From positions 1-33,196 of the forward strand of contig CAZNGY010000018.1 of assembly GCA_964572955.1 (NCBI GenBank): DNA of 33,196 nucleotides. The letters run 5' to 3'. This stretch comes from UBA3775 sp964572955 (GTDB taxonomy: Bacteria; Bacillota; Clostridia; Lachnospirales; Lachnospiraceae). Positions 13,932-21,457 of this stretch are shown here, piece by piece (position 1 is the first letter of the stretch; the number at the start of each line of letters is the position of its first letter). A program made the translations under genes and the position numbers. The notes beneath the pieces were generated by a model. It was not told the DNA's origin, searched no databases, and saw only the letters and a program-made list of their open reading frames with translations.

Positions 13932-16829
13932 TTATGGTTCAAACACGAATGATACAAGACCGACTCCGGCACCACATTTAAGCCTTACCGTGTGATTGAT
14001 ATTTTCCATTCCTATCATTCCCAGATTATCAATCGGAAGTGTAAAAGTACACACCTCGTTTTCTTCCTTCCTCACAACCTGTGAGTCGATCAGCAGTTCG
14101 TCACCGAAATAAAGCCTGATGCGCATGTCCCTCGCATCTCCTTCACAGTGTACCGGAAGTGTAACATACTGAATCGTAACGGCTCCCGGCGCCACTTCAT
14201 AGGTTATGTCCCTGTATTCCGCAACATATCTTCTGCCATCACAGCTTCTTAAATGCTTTACCCTTTCAGGCGTATTATAAAGATAACAGTTTTCATACTC
14301 ATCATACCTGTGAGCCGTAATAGGAATATATGCCACTCTTTCGCCCGGCTCTACTCCATTTATAGCACAGATAACACTTGTCTGTAAATCATCTGATGAG
14401 CCGCCGGCAAAAAATTCATATATTCCCGTTTCCACTATCATTTCCTCTCTTACCACATCATAATAGGCAAGCTCTTTTTTAGGAACCGTAAAGTGTATTC
14501 TCTTCTTTTCACCCGGTGCAAAATGGACTCTCCTGAATCCCACAAGTTTCTTCTGAGGCTGTTCAACCCTTAAATCAGATGCCGATACATAAAGCTGAAT
14601 TACTTCGTCCGACGGATAATTCCCCACATTTGTAACATCCACATCAAATGCCGGTTCTCTGCCGTCAGGATTGAATCTCAGGTTTTTATATGCAAACTCA
14701 GTATATGATTTTCCGTATCCGAATGCAAACAAAGGCTTATGATTATAGTACCTGTAAGTTCTGCCTGTTTTTCTTATGTCATAATTATTAAAATCCGGAA
14801 GCTCCTCATCTTTCCCGTACCATGTTTCATTAAGTCGTCCGGCAGGTGACACTTTTCCGGATATACAGTCACTTACACCGTGTCCGAGTTCTTCCGAGCC
14901 GGATGCCGTAAGCAATACTGCCTTTACAAGACTGAGTTCTTCCTCAAGATAATACGGATAATTTGCAACCAAAACAATTCCTGTGTTTTCATTTGCCCCG
15001 GCAACCGCTTTCACAAGCATGGACTGGCTCTCAATAAAGTCAAGATTTTCCCTGTCAACAGCCTCTTTACTGTTGACGCACGGATTGCATCCAAGACAGA
15101 GAATAACCCTTTCCGCAGCAGCCGCAAGCCTTCCGCACCGTTCTGCCGCAGAAGATTTTACAATAATATCAAAGATAAAAGCTTCATCATCACTTTCCCA
15201 TTCACCGGTCATCGGCACACGGTTCTTAAATACAAATTCCGGAGTTCCGCAAGCCTTAATGCCATCATCAAAAGTACCTATTCTGAGTCCGTTCCAGTTA
15301 TTTATTTCATATCCTCCGTCACTTCTCTTTCTCAGATCCATATCTTCTCTTATGAACCATTCAAAAGCCTCTTTGTTCTGAACGATAAGTTTTCCCTCAT
15401 CATTTGTTCTGAGAAGCAGACCGTTTGATGCCCTCAGATGAGCATGACCATTGCCCCAGTCGTTTACGGAGAAAACCTCCGCTTCATCCATGTTATCCGT
15501 AACTACTGCTTCGTTGTTCTTATCTATTTTTATGTATCCGCCTTTGCAGCCTATTATAATTTCATCCAGACCATTGTCATACTTTATATTTTCACTTCCG
15601 TATCTTTCGGCAAGTGCATCATATATTGTTACCTTGTATGGCGGTTTTGCTCCGTACCAGTCATTGTGCCATGCATCTGCCCAAGGTCCGATAAGTACCA
15701 CATTACTTTCTTTATGCTTCATAGGAAAAAAGCCGTCTTCATTTTTCAGCAGTATACATGCTTTCTGTGCCGCCTCTCTTGCAAGCTCTCTGTGTTTTCT
15801 GCAGTTTATTACATCTTTCTTCACACCGGCATATGGAGTCGTTCCATACGGATCAAACATACCGAGTCTGATTCTCGTTGCATATGAATGTCGTATTGCC
15901 CTGTTAAGCATTGTATCTGTCAGCATACCGCTTTCATATGCTTCCGCTGCGGCTTTCCTTATAAGTTCAGGATCGTCCGTTATAACATCAACTCCTGCAT
16001 TCAGGGTCATGCAAAGTGCCTCTTTAAGGCTCTTAGTGTAATGATGTGAATCTACCGTCTGGGTAAAGTCACCCTGATCTGTTACTACATGTCCTTCAAA
16101 GCCATACTCATCTCTCAGATAGGTATTAACTTCATCATTGAGATTGCATGGTATACCGTTAATTTCATTATAAGCGGTCATTACCCCCTGTGCACCGCCT
16201 TCAATTATACATCTTCTGAAAGGCTCAATATAGTATTCAAGCTTGTTCCTCGGATCAACTGATGAGGATTTGTAGTCTCTTCCGTTTTCAACATTATTTG
16301 CGTAAAAATGCTTAAGTGTTGCTGCAGTAAGGATATAAAAAGGGTGCTCTCCTTTCATTCCCCTGACATAGGCTGAAGCCATTTTTCCGGTCAGATACGG
16401 ATCCTCCCCATATCCTTCCTCATTTCTTCCCCATCTCGGATCACGCTCCATGTCAACCGTTGGTGCCCATCTTGAAAGCCCCGTATCTCCGCTGTTATAA
16501 AGTGCCCTTGCTTCATATCCCACTGCCGATCCGATTTTTTCCATAAGTTCGGTATCAAAAGTTGCACTAAGTCCTATAGGCTGTGTAAAAGCGGTTGTTT
16601 CTTCAGCTTTCCTGTCGTTATTTACACTCTGGTCATGTCTGGCCTCAACACCATGTGCTGCCTCCCCTCCAAGACTCATCTGTCCGTTTATTCCGAGTCT
16701 TTCAATTTCCGGAGACGCAATTCCCAGCATTCCGAGTTTTTCATCTGTCGTAAGTTCTGCGATAAGATAATCCAGTCTGGCTTCAATGTCCAATGACTCA
16801 TCCCATAATGGGGTATCCTTGTAATTCAT
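13932..16829 (-). CDS. Glycoside hydrolase family 3 (beta-glucosidase/beta-xylosidase type) with inserted beta-trefoil-like domain
   Basis: This is a 965-residue enzyme without signal peptide, so cytoplasmic. The N-terminal barrel has GEAAHGV, RDPRWGRNEEGYGEDP, KHFYANN and the nucleophile Asp251 in HVVTDQGD. The second alpha/beta domain starts near 345 (AREAAQKACILLKN). It is interrupted at about 425-540 by a stretch with repeated strand patterns (LRASNGLLLRTNDEG) like a fascin/beta-trefoil fold. It resumes with VILCLGCN, then GRLNETWY. A fibronectin III-like domain lies at about 727-812, and a further beta-rich C-terminus at 820-965. Family members release sugars from oligosaccharide ends. 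Specificity (xylosidase or glucosidase) is not certain. AGGGTGG precedes the ATG. It is probably cotranscribed with the PH-domain gene. Confidence 0.9.
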   Translation of the reverse strand: MNYKDTPLWDESLDIEARLDYLIAELTTDEKLGMLGIASPEIERLGINGQMSLGGEAAHGVEARHDQSVNNDRKAEETTAFTQPIGLSATFDTELMEKIGSAVGYEARALYNSGDTGLSRWAPTVDMERDPRWGRNEEGYGEDPYLTGKMASAYVRGMKGEHPFYILTAATLKHFYANNVENGRDYKSSSVDPRNKLEYYIEPFRRCIIEGGAQGVMTAYNEINGIPCNLNDEVNTYLRDEYGFEGHVVTDQGDFTQTVDSHHYTKSLKEALCMTLNAGVDVITDDPELIRKAAAEAYESGMLTDTMLNRAIRHSYATRIRLGMFDPYGTTPYAGVKKDVINCRKHRELAREAAQKACILLKNEDGFFPMKHKESNVVLIGPWADAWHNDWYGAKPPYKVTIYDALAERYGSENIKYDNGLDEIIIGCKGGYIKIDKNNEAVVTDNMDEAEVFSVNDWGNGHAHLRASNGLLLRTNDEGKLIVQNKEAFEWFIREDMDLRKRSDGGYEINNWNGLRIGTFDDGIKACGTPEFVFKNRVPMTGEWESDDEAFIFDIIVKSSAAERCGRLAAAAERVILCLGCNPCVNSKEAVDRENLDFIESQSMLVKAVAGANENTGIVLVANYPYYLEEELSLVKAVLLTASGSEELGHGVSDCISGKVSPAGRLNETWYGKDEELPDFNNYDIRKTGRTYRYYNHKPLFAFGYGKSYTEFAYKNLRFNPDGREPAFDVDVTNVGNYPSDEVIQLYVSASDLRVEQPQKKLVGFRRVHFAPGEKKRIHFTVPKKELAYYDVVREEMIVETGIYEFFAGGSSDDLQTSVICAINGVEPGERVAYIPITAHRYDEYENCYLYNTPERVKHLRSCDGRRYVAEYRDITYEVAPGAVTIQYVTLPVHCEGDARDMRIRLYFGDELLIDSQVVRKEENEVCTFTLPIDNLGMIGMENINHTVRLKCGAGVGLVSFVFEP

Positions 16830-16863
16830 GTTCCACCCTCACATTGTATTTCGAAATTTAATC

Positions 16864-16890
16864 ATACACGGATTTTCAATATACCGTGTA
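16864..16890 (-). promoter_or_regulatory. Inverted repeat downstream of the GH3 promoter
   Basis: TACACGG (16865-16871) and CCGTGTA (16884-16890) are perfect 7-bp arms 12 bases apart, just after the GH3 promoter -10. The position fits a repressor operator or a leader hairpin for a sugar-regulated gene. No regulator is encoded nearby. Confidence 0.4.
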
Positions 16891-16897
16891 CATGAAA

Positions 16898-16926
16898 ATT
16901 ATACACTCTCCGATAATATAAGTAAA
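16898..16926 (-). promoter_or_regulatory. Predicted promoter of the GH3 gene
   Basis: TTTACT (16921-16926), a 17-base spacer and a perfect TATAAT (16898-16903) on the minus strand, about 70 bases before the start codon. A weaker ATGGA-8-TCCAT repeat lies upstream (16943-16960). Confidence 0.65.
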
Positions 16927-17004
16927 TCAGTTTTTAACCCCTATGGACCGGTTTTTCCATGTTGTTTTTATTTGCGTGTTTTTCCGTCAGAAATCACATT
17001 TTAT

Positions 17005-17799
17005 TTACAGTTTAAATTGTCTTCCCTCGTGGTCACAATCATAGTCAGTCTTGTATTTTCCCGGCAGAACAAGCTCTGACACAGGTACAATTTCATACCC
17101 TTTTTCAATAAGTTTATCCAGCATTTCCGATAATGCCTCATTTGTATATTTAGCTCCATTATGCATGAGTATTATTGAACCATTTCCCAAATGAGCATGG
17201 TTACAAACTGTATTTATTATTGAGTCCCTGCCGTAATCTTTCCAGTCAAGCGAATCAACATCCCACTGTATTGTCTGATAGCCGAGTTCCCCTGCAGCAT
17301 TTATTACCGTATCATTATATGCTCCGTATGGCGGTCTGAAAAGCGTCATTTCCACTCCGGTAAGTTCTTTTACTTTTTCATGTGTCTTTGTAAGTTCTGA
17401 TTTACATCCGTCTGCAGAAAGCCCCGTCATCTGCGGGTGCGTATCACTGTGATTTCCAAGCTCATGTCCCTCTTCTGCAATTTTCTTTACAGTATCAGGA
17501 TAGTTTTCTACCCACTGTCCTGTCATAAAAAATGTAGCCTTTATATTTTTCTCCCTGAGTATCTCCAAAAGTTTCTCACTGTATTCATCTCCCCACGCAC
17601 AATCAAATGAAATCGCTACCTTTTTTTCCTCTGTTTCAACACAGTATATCGGAAGCAGACGGCTTTGTGCCGCCGTTCCCATCGTATTAAACACCGGTGA
17701 AACCTTTGGAAGAAGACACATTGCAAGTATTACAACAACAAACAAAGCCATCACTAATGCGATGGCTTTAAAAATCACTATTTTATCTTCTTTTTTCAT
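17005..17799 (-). CDS. Polysaccharide deacetylase, CE4/NodB family (PdaB-like)
   Basis: This is a 264-residue protein with an N-terminal membrane anchor (about 8-30) and an extracytoplasmic NodB domain. CE4 motifs are visible: Asp66 in SFDCAWGDE, the metal-binding NHSDTH (His117, His121), RPPYG (155-159), WDVDSLDW and LMHNG (His213). The FDCAWGDE form of motif 1 is typical of PdaB-like proteins of spore-formers, which remove N-acetyl groups from cell-wall glycans. The ATG at 17799 with AGGTGG 5 bases upstream is preferred to 17856, which would begin inside a leader stem-loop. It is third in a row with the phospholipase-like and kinase genes. The exact substrate is unproven. Confidence 0.9.
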   Translation of the reverse strand: MKKEDKIVIFKAIALVMALFVVVILAMCLLPKVSPVFNTMGTAAQSRLLPIYCVETEEKKVAISFDCAWGDEYSEKLLEILREKNIKATFFMTGQWVENYPDTVKKIAEEGHELGNHSDTHPQMTGLSADGCKSELTKTHEKVKELTGVEMTLFRPPYGAYNDTVINAAGELGYQTIQWDVDSLDWKDYGRDSIINTVCNHAHLGNGSIILMHNGAKYTNEALSEMLDKLIEKGYEIVPVSELVLPGKYKTDYDCDHEGRQFKL

Positions 17800-17807
17800 C
17801 TGCACCA

Positions 17808-17860
17808 CCTGATATTTTGTGTAATTATATGCCGTATATCGATAAATATTACACATCAGG
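17808..17860 (-). promoter_or_regulatory. Long imperfect stem-loop before the deacetylase gene
   Basis: ATCAGG plus ATTACAC (17848-17860) pair with GTGTAAT (17819-17825) and CCTGAT (17808-17813), giving 7 and 6 bp with a 5-base bulge. On the mRNA the last arm overlaps the AGGTGG ribosome site, so folding could limit translation. Inferred from sequence only. Confidence 0.45.
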
Positions 17861-17872
17861 CTGGTATCCTGT

Positions 17873-18760
17873 TTAATCTCTTTCCCTTCGGCAGGTCTTG
17901 GCAGCCATTTTCATTGTAAGTTTTGCCATTTCGTCAAAATCAAGCATATATTCAAGAGAATATGCAAGTCCTGCAACCATACTGTCTCCCGCACCTACGG
18001 ATGAAACAACCTCTGAATCATCAATTTCGGACTCAAGAAACATATTATTTACACCATTTGTAAAATAAGCTCCATCCGCTCCAAGGGACACTATTACGGT
18101 CTCTATTCCCGATTCAATAAGCTTTGCTGCGTAATCGACAACATGCGGCTTGTAATCCTCCGGAATTGTTCCCCCGAAATCTTCATCGTAATAGGTAAAA
18201 AGTTCTGTAAGATTAGGCTTTACGGCATAAGGCATTGCTTCAATTCCTTTTCTGAAAAGTTCTCCATCCGCATCAAGAATGGTTACTGCTCCTCTCTCTC
18301 TTACCATTGAAATAAGTTCATAATAAATATCATCCGGTATTCCTCTGGCAACACTTCCCGAAAACACAAATATATTTGCAGGCTCTGCATATTTAAGAAT
18401 TACTTCCCTAAGTCTTTCAAGGCTTGTTTCTCCAGCCTCCGGTCCTGCTTCATTAAGTTCTGTAAGTTCATTTCCACAGACAATTTTTGTATTTGTTCTG
18501 GTATCACCCGAAACATAAACTGCTTCTGTTTTAATTCCTCTTATACCAAGCTCATCCACAATTGACATACCCGTACTGCCACCGAATATTCCTACTGCCG
18601 TACTTTCTGCATCCATGTTCTTTAATGTAAGAGATACATTTATGCCTTTACCTCCGGGTTCAACCGACATGCTCTCAATTCTGTTGAGCCTGCCTGTCTT
18701 AAATCCCGGCACATAAAGTGTTTTATCAACCGCCGGATTCAATGTAACCGTAATAATCAT
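17873..18760 (-). CDS. fruK: 1-phosphofructokinase-type sugar-phosphate kinase (PfkB family)
   Basis: This is a 295-residue PfkB-family kinase. It begins MIITVTLNPAVDKT, has the PGGKGINVS substrate loop (35-43), a TRTNTKI segment, and the ATP/anion-hole motif GAGDS with catalytic Asp259. This profile is that of FruK/LacC enzymes that phosphorylate fructose-1-P or tagatose-6-P. The start has GGAGG 7 bases upstream, 13 bases after the phospholipase-like gene. No PTS transporter or regulator gene is adjacent, which is unusual for fruK, so the substrate is uncertain. The C-terminus ends early (AAKTCRRERD), lacking the usual small-residue helix, and another frame stays open past the stop. Confidence 0.82.
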   Translation of the reverse strand: MIITVTLNPAVDKTLYVPGFKTGRLNRIESMSVEPGGKGINVSLTLKNMDAESTAVGIFGGSTGMSIVDELGIRGIKTEAVYVSGDTRTNTKIVCGNELTELNEAGPEAGETSLERLREVILKYAEPANIFVFSGSVARGIPDDIYYELISMVRERGAVTILDADGELFRKGIEAMPYAVKPNLTELFTYYDEDFGGTIPEDYKPHVVDYAAKLIESGIETVIVSLGADGAYFTNGVNNMFLESEIDDSEVVSSVGAGDSMVAGLAYSLEYMLDFDEMAKLTMKMAAKTCRRERD

Positions 18761-18773
18761 CTTTATGCCTCCG

Positions 18774-19571
18774 TTATCTGTTTCCGTTATAATCAAGACA
18801 GAGTCTGTCTGATGCTACCGGATTTTCATCATAGTACCTTGCAAAACGAACTATCTCATCTGCCGCTACCGAAACCTGTGAAAGCATCACCTCATAAATC
18901 TCTTTTACATACGGATGCGCCATGTTGCTCTTCTGTCTGCTCATTAAAAGGGAAGCTATTTTCTTCTCGTTTCCCGTTGCTTCCATAATTTTGCATATAC
19001 CGTTCCTTATTTCTGTCTGCGGAATTCTGCATATTTTATAAGCAGCTTTCATCGCTGCCAGGGCTGCAAGAAACTCTCCGGTGCTCACTCCGGGACAGAA
19101 AACCGATGCAGCTTCCGCAACATCCATGTTTACCGCAAGATGGGCAGATGTCGGATAAGTCATCGGATTATGACCATCTTTTAAAAGAATATATCTTTCA
19201 AGTTCGGTTTCTATCTTGCCATGTGACATTCCGGTACGTTCCATAGCTTCATTAACAACCGGGTGGCAGGCACTGTCCGAAATGTAATGACAGATACATC
19301 CCAGAAAATATGCCATTCTGTCATTGTCATCTCTTTCATTCAATATTAACACTGCTCTTTCATATTGCTTCCTAAAACATTCTTTGTGCATTCGGCTTCC
19401 TATCGACTGTACTTCCGATTCCATACCCGGATTATGAAAGAAAAGCGTATCCGGCCCGTGCAGTCCCGCAAGGAAACATTCATATCCGTCTGCAATAATC
19501 TCCCTTACATCTACCGGCAGTGCTTTATAAACAAGTGCCCCGAATTTTTTGTGTGCATAAATTGATGGCAT
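18774..19571 (-). CDS. Zinc-dependent phospholipase C family protein
   Basis: This is a 265-residue, His-rich helical protein of the zinc-dependent phospholipase C/S1-P1 nuclease-like family. It begins MPSIYAHKKFG. Possible metal ligands are His6, the HGPD segment (38-41), His62, CHYISD (His95, Asp99), His103 and the HGKIETE segment (117-123). Unlike secreted clostridial toxins it has no signal peptide, so a cytoplasmic role in phosphoester hydrolysis is more likely than virulence. Such cytoplasmic homologues are common in Lachnospiraceae and are uncharacterised. The ATG at 19571 has GGAGG 5 bases upstream. It heads a three-gene unit with the kinase and the deacetylase. Confidence 0.82.
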   Translation of the reverse strand: MPSIYAHKKFGALVYKALPVDVREIIADGYECFLAGLHGPDTLFFHNPGMESEVQSIGSRMHKECFRKQYERAVLILNERDDNDRMAYFLGCICHYISDSACHPVVNEAMERTGMSHGKIETELERYILLKDGHNPMTYPTSAHLAVNMDVAEAASVFCPGVSTGEFLAALAAMKAAYKICRIPQTEIRNGICKIMEATGNEKKIASLLMSRQKSNMAHPYVKEIYEVMLSQVSVAADEIVRFARYYDENPVASDRLCLDYNGNR

Positions 19572-19630
19572 AATTTCCTCCATTCTGATACAGGGCTGAT
19601 TTTGTCAAAATCTCACCCATAATTCGCAAA

Positions 19631-19660
19631 AGACCAGCAGTTATACCTGCTGGCCTTTTT
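19631..19660. terminator. Intrinsic terminator after the trigger-factor-like gene
   Basis: CCAGCAG and CTGCTGG form a strong stem with a short loop. T-runs follow on both strands (GGCCTTTTT on plus, GGTCTTTTG on minus). It ends the leftward transcript from 20906. Confidence 0.8.
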
Positions 19661-19679
19661 AAAAAATCCCATCTGTTAC

Positions 19680-20906
19680 CTAATCTGCATCTGACTGTGT
19701 GGCTGTATCAGGAAGCCACATTTTTGTACTGTCTCCATCATACTTTACAAGAGTCATGACATAATCAAATGCATGCTGTCTGAGTGTCTGCTGCGCCAGG
19801 TAGTTATAACCATTGTTTTCAACAAGTTCATCATAATCGGCATCATTTTCCTCAACAAACGCCTTAACATCTTCCTCTGTTATTGCTGCAAGTCCTGCAT
19901 CTTCAAAAATTGCCTGATATGCAAGGAAATATTTTGTTGTTGAACGGGCGTCGCTCTTAAGACGATCCTTGTATTCTGATTTTGATGTGATTCCAAGAAG
20001 TGACATTGCACTGTCTATAGTATTGTACCCATACTGAGCTGCCTGTGTATTGTAGCTTGCCACATAGTTATCATACAGTTTTTCCTGAAGATATCTTCTT
20101 GTCGTTGTGTATAGCCATGGATAGGATTTAACCTCAGTATTGTTGTCTATATATTCGCTTACTGCCTCTTTTACATTTTCTTCGAAAAGACTGTTTGCAC
20201 AGAAATTTCTGTATCCTTCCGCTGTAAGAGGGTACTCACTTCCCTCCATTTCTTCCTTAAGCTTCTCAGCTACAAATTCATCGGTAAATTCAGGAACAAT
20301 ATCAGCACTCTTAACCTGTCCCTTGAAAACAACCGTTTTACCTGCATAGTTTGTGTTGCTGTAAACATCCTCAAATTCAATCGTTATTTCAAAATCATCT
20401 CCGACTCTGTGTGATGCGATTGCTTTATCAAATTCTTCCGTATAAACATTTGAGCCGAGAGTGTAGGATCTGTCTGTTTCAGCAAAGTCCGTCATTTCCG
20501 TACCGTCAGCCGTTACCGTATATGCCAGAACCACCTTTGCATCATCAGGAATTTCCGTACCTGCCTCAGTAACCGTTTCAGTATTACTTGAAAGTGCGCT
20601 GTCAATTAGCTTCTGAACTTCCGACTCTGTAGGAAGATTCTCTTCACGGTCAATGGTAATATTTTTATAATCACACATTGTTACATAGTTTTTTGCTGCC
20701 TTCGCATCAATTGTTCCGTCGCTGTTAATATAGGAATCATATGACGCATTCTTCTCAAGTCTGTTTAAAAGTACCGCATATCCTATTAATGCTATGATGA
20801 CCGGAATCATGCAGATTCCGACAATTTTAAATACTCTGTTTCTGATTCTTCTTGCCTTGGCCTGTTTTGAACGTTTCTTAGCCGCAAGTCTGTTCTCAAT
20901 ACTCAT
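19680..20906 (-). CDS. Membrane-anchored trigger-factor-like peptidyl-prolyl isomerase
   Basis: This is a 408-residue protein. A basic N-terminus (AAKKRSKQAKARR) and one membrane span (about 26-48) place the rest outside. The NYVTMCDYKNITI segment, an FKBP-like domain (about 118-205, with SYTLGSNVYTEEFDKAI and HRVGD) and a long helical C-terminal part correspond to trigger factor, but the ribosome-binding tail is replaced by a membrane anchor. It is therefore probably an extracytoplasmic folding factor for secreted proteins rather than the ribosomal chaperone. The ATG at 20906 has GGAGG upstream; an extension to 20966 is less likely. It has its own promoter and terminator. The substrate range is unknown. 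Confidence 0.82.
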   Translation of the reverse strand: MSIENRLAAKKRSKQAKARRIRNRVFKIVGICMIPVIIALIGYAVLLNRLEKNASYDSYINSDGTIDAKAAKNYVTMCDYKNITIDREENLPTESEVQKLIDSALSSNTETVTEAGTEIPDDAKVVLAYTVTADGTEMTDFAETDRSYTLGSNVYTEEFDKAIASHRVGDDFEITIEFEDVYSNTNYAGKTVVFKGQVKSADIVPEFTDEFVAEKLKEEMEGSEYPLTAEGYRNFCANSLFEENVKEAVSEYIDNNTEVKSYPWLYTTTRRYLQEKLYDNYVASYNTQAAQYGYNTIDSAMSLLGITSKSEYKDRLKSDARSTTKYFLAYQAIFEDAGLAAITEEDVKAFVEENDADYDELVENNGYNYLAQQTLRQHAFDYVMTLVKYDGDSTKMWLPDTATQSDAD

Positions 20907-20978
20907 TAATTTCCTCCGTAATCCGTCTCTGTTACCGACGGTTGGTTTATTCCTTATTCTGCACAACCATGCCTTGTA

Positions 20979-21007
20979 AGTTTATCACCTATAAGACATT
21001 TTTTAAA
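20979..21007 (-). promoter_or_regulatory. Predicted promoter of the trigger-factor-like gene
   Basis: The minus strand reads TTTAAA (21002-21007), a 17-base spacer and an extended -10, TGA-TAAACT (20979-20984), about 75 bases before the ATG. The -35 is poor, but the extended -10 matches three others in the window. Confidence 0.45.
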
Positions 21008-21042
21008 GAGTTTTTTTTCTTCATACCGTTCAAATCCGCAAT

Positions 21043-21444
21043 TTACTGCTTTTTTCTTCTTTTTTTCATAACTAATGCAAAAAAACCTGTCTCAAAAAGG
21101 TTTATCACACCAGCCATGACTGAAAATGCTGCCGCAAAAATAAAAAGTTTAACCTGCGGATTTGTAATTCCGAACGATACAAGAATTGCCGCACTTTCAA
21201 GCACAAATGCTGCTCCGATTACAATTAAGAAGTTTACTGCCACAAACTTAAAATGCGTATAATACTTCTCATATCTGAAAAAATTCGCAAGATCAAGAAG
21301 AGTTACCAGTCCCGGAATTCCGTGGAACATTATAGCAAGAGTAAGATTCTTATCATCCTCATAACCAAAAGTTGCAAGCCCTGTAGCCGTAACTAAAATT
21401 ATTAAAACGGCCCATACAGATACATATATCGTTTCTTTCTTCAT
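21043..21444 (-). CDS. Small four-span membrane protein, function unknown
   Basis: This is a 133-residue protein with about four hydrophobic helices (approximately 5-26, 36-52, 65-87 and 95-122) and a basic C-terminus (KKRRKKQ), so the end is probably cytoplasmic. I do not recognise the family. The ATG at 21444 has GGAGG 5 bases upstream. It follows the LtaS-like gene by 13 bases, so the two are probably cotranscribed, and it may assist that enzyme. That link is inferred only from position. Confidence 0.7.
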   Translation of the reverse strand: MKKETIYVSVWAVLIILVTATGLATFGYEDDKNLTLAIMFHGIPGLVTLLDLANFFRYEKYYTHFKFVAVNFLIVIGAAFVLESAAILVSFGITNPQVKLFIFAAAFSVMAGVINLFETGFFALVMKKRRKKQ

Positions 21445-21457
21445 CTTTCCTCCACCA

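Noticed and set aside
15438..16041. Plus-strand frames up to 196 codons opposite the GH3 gene
   Set aside because: They are shadows of a long conserved enzyme; no start signal and no recognisable motifs.
18774..19571. Secreted alpha-toxin-like phospholipase C
   Set aside because: There is no signal peptide and no C-terminal lipid-binding domain; only the metal-binding helical family resemblance remains.
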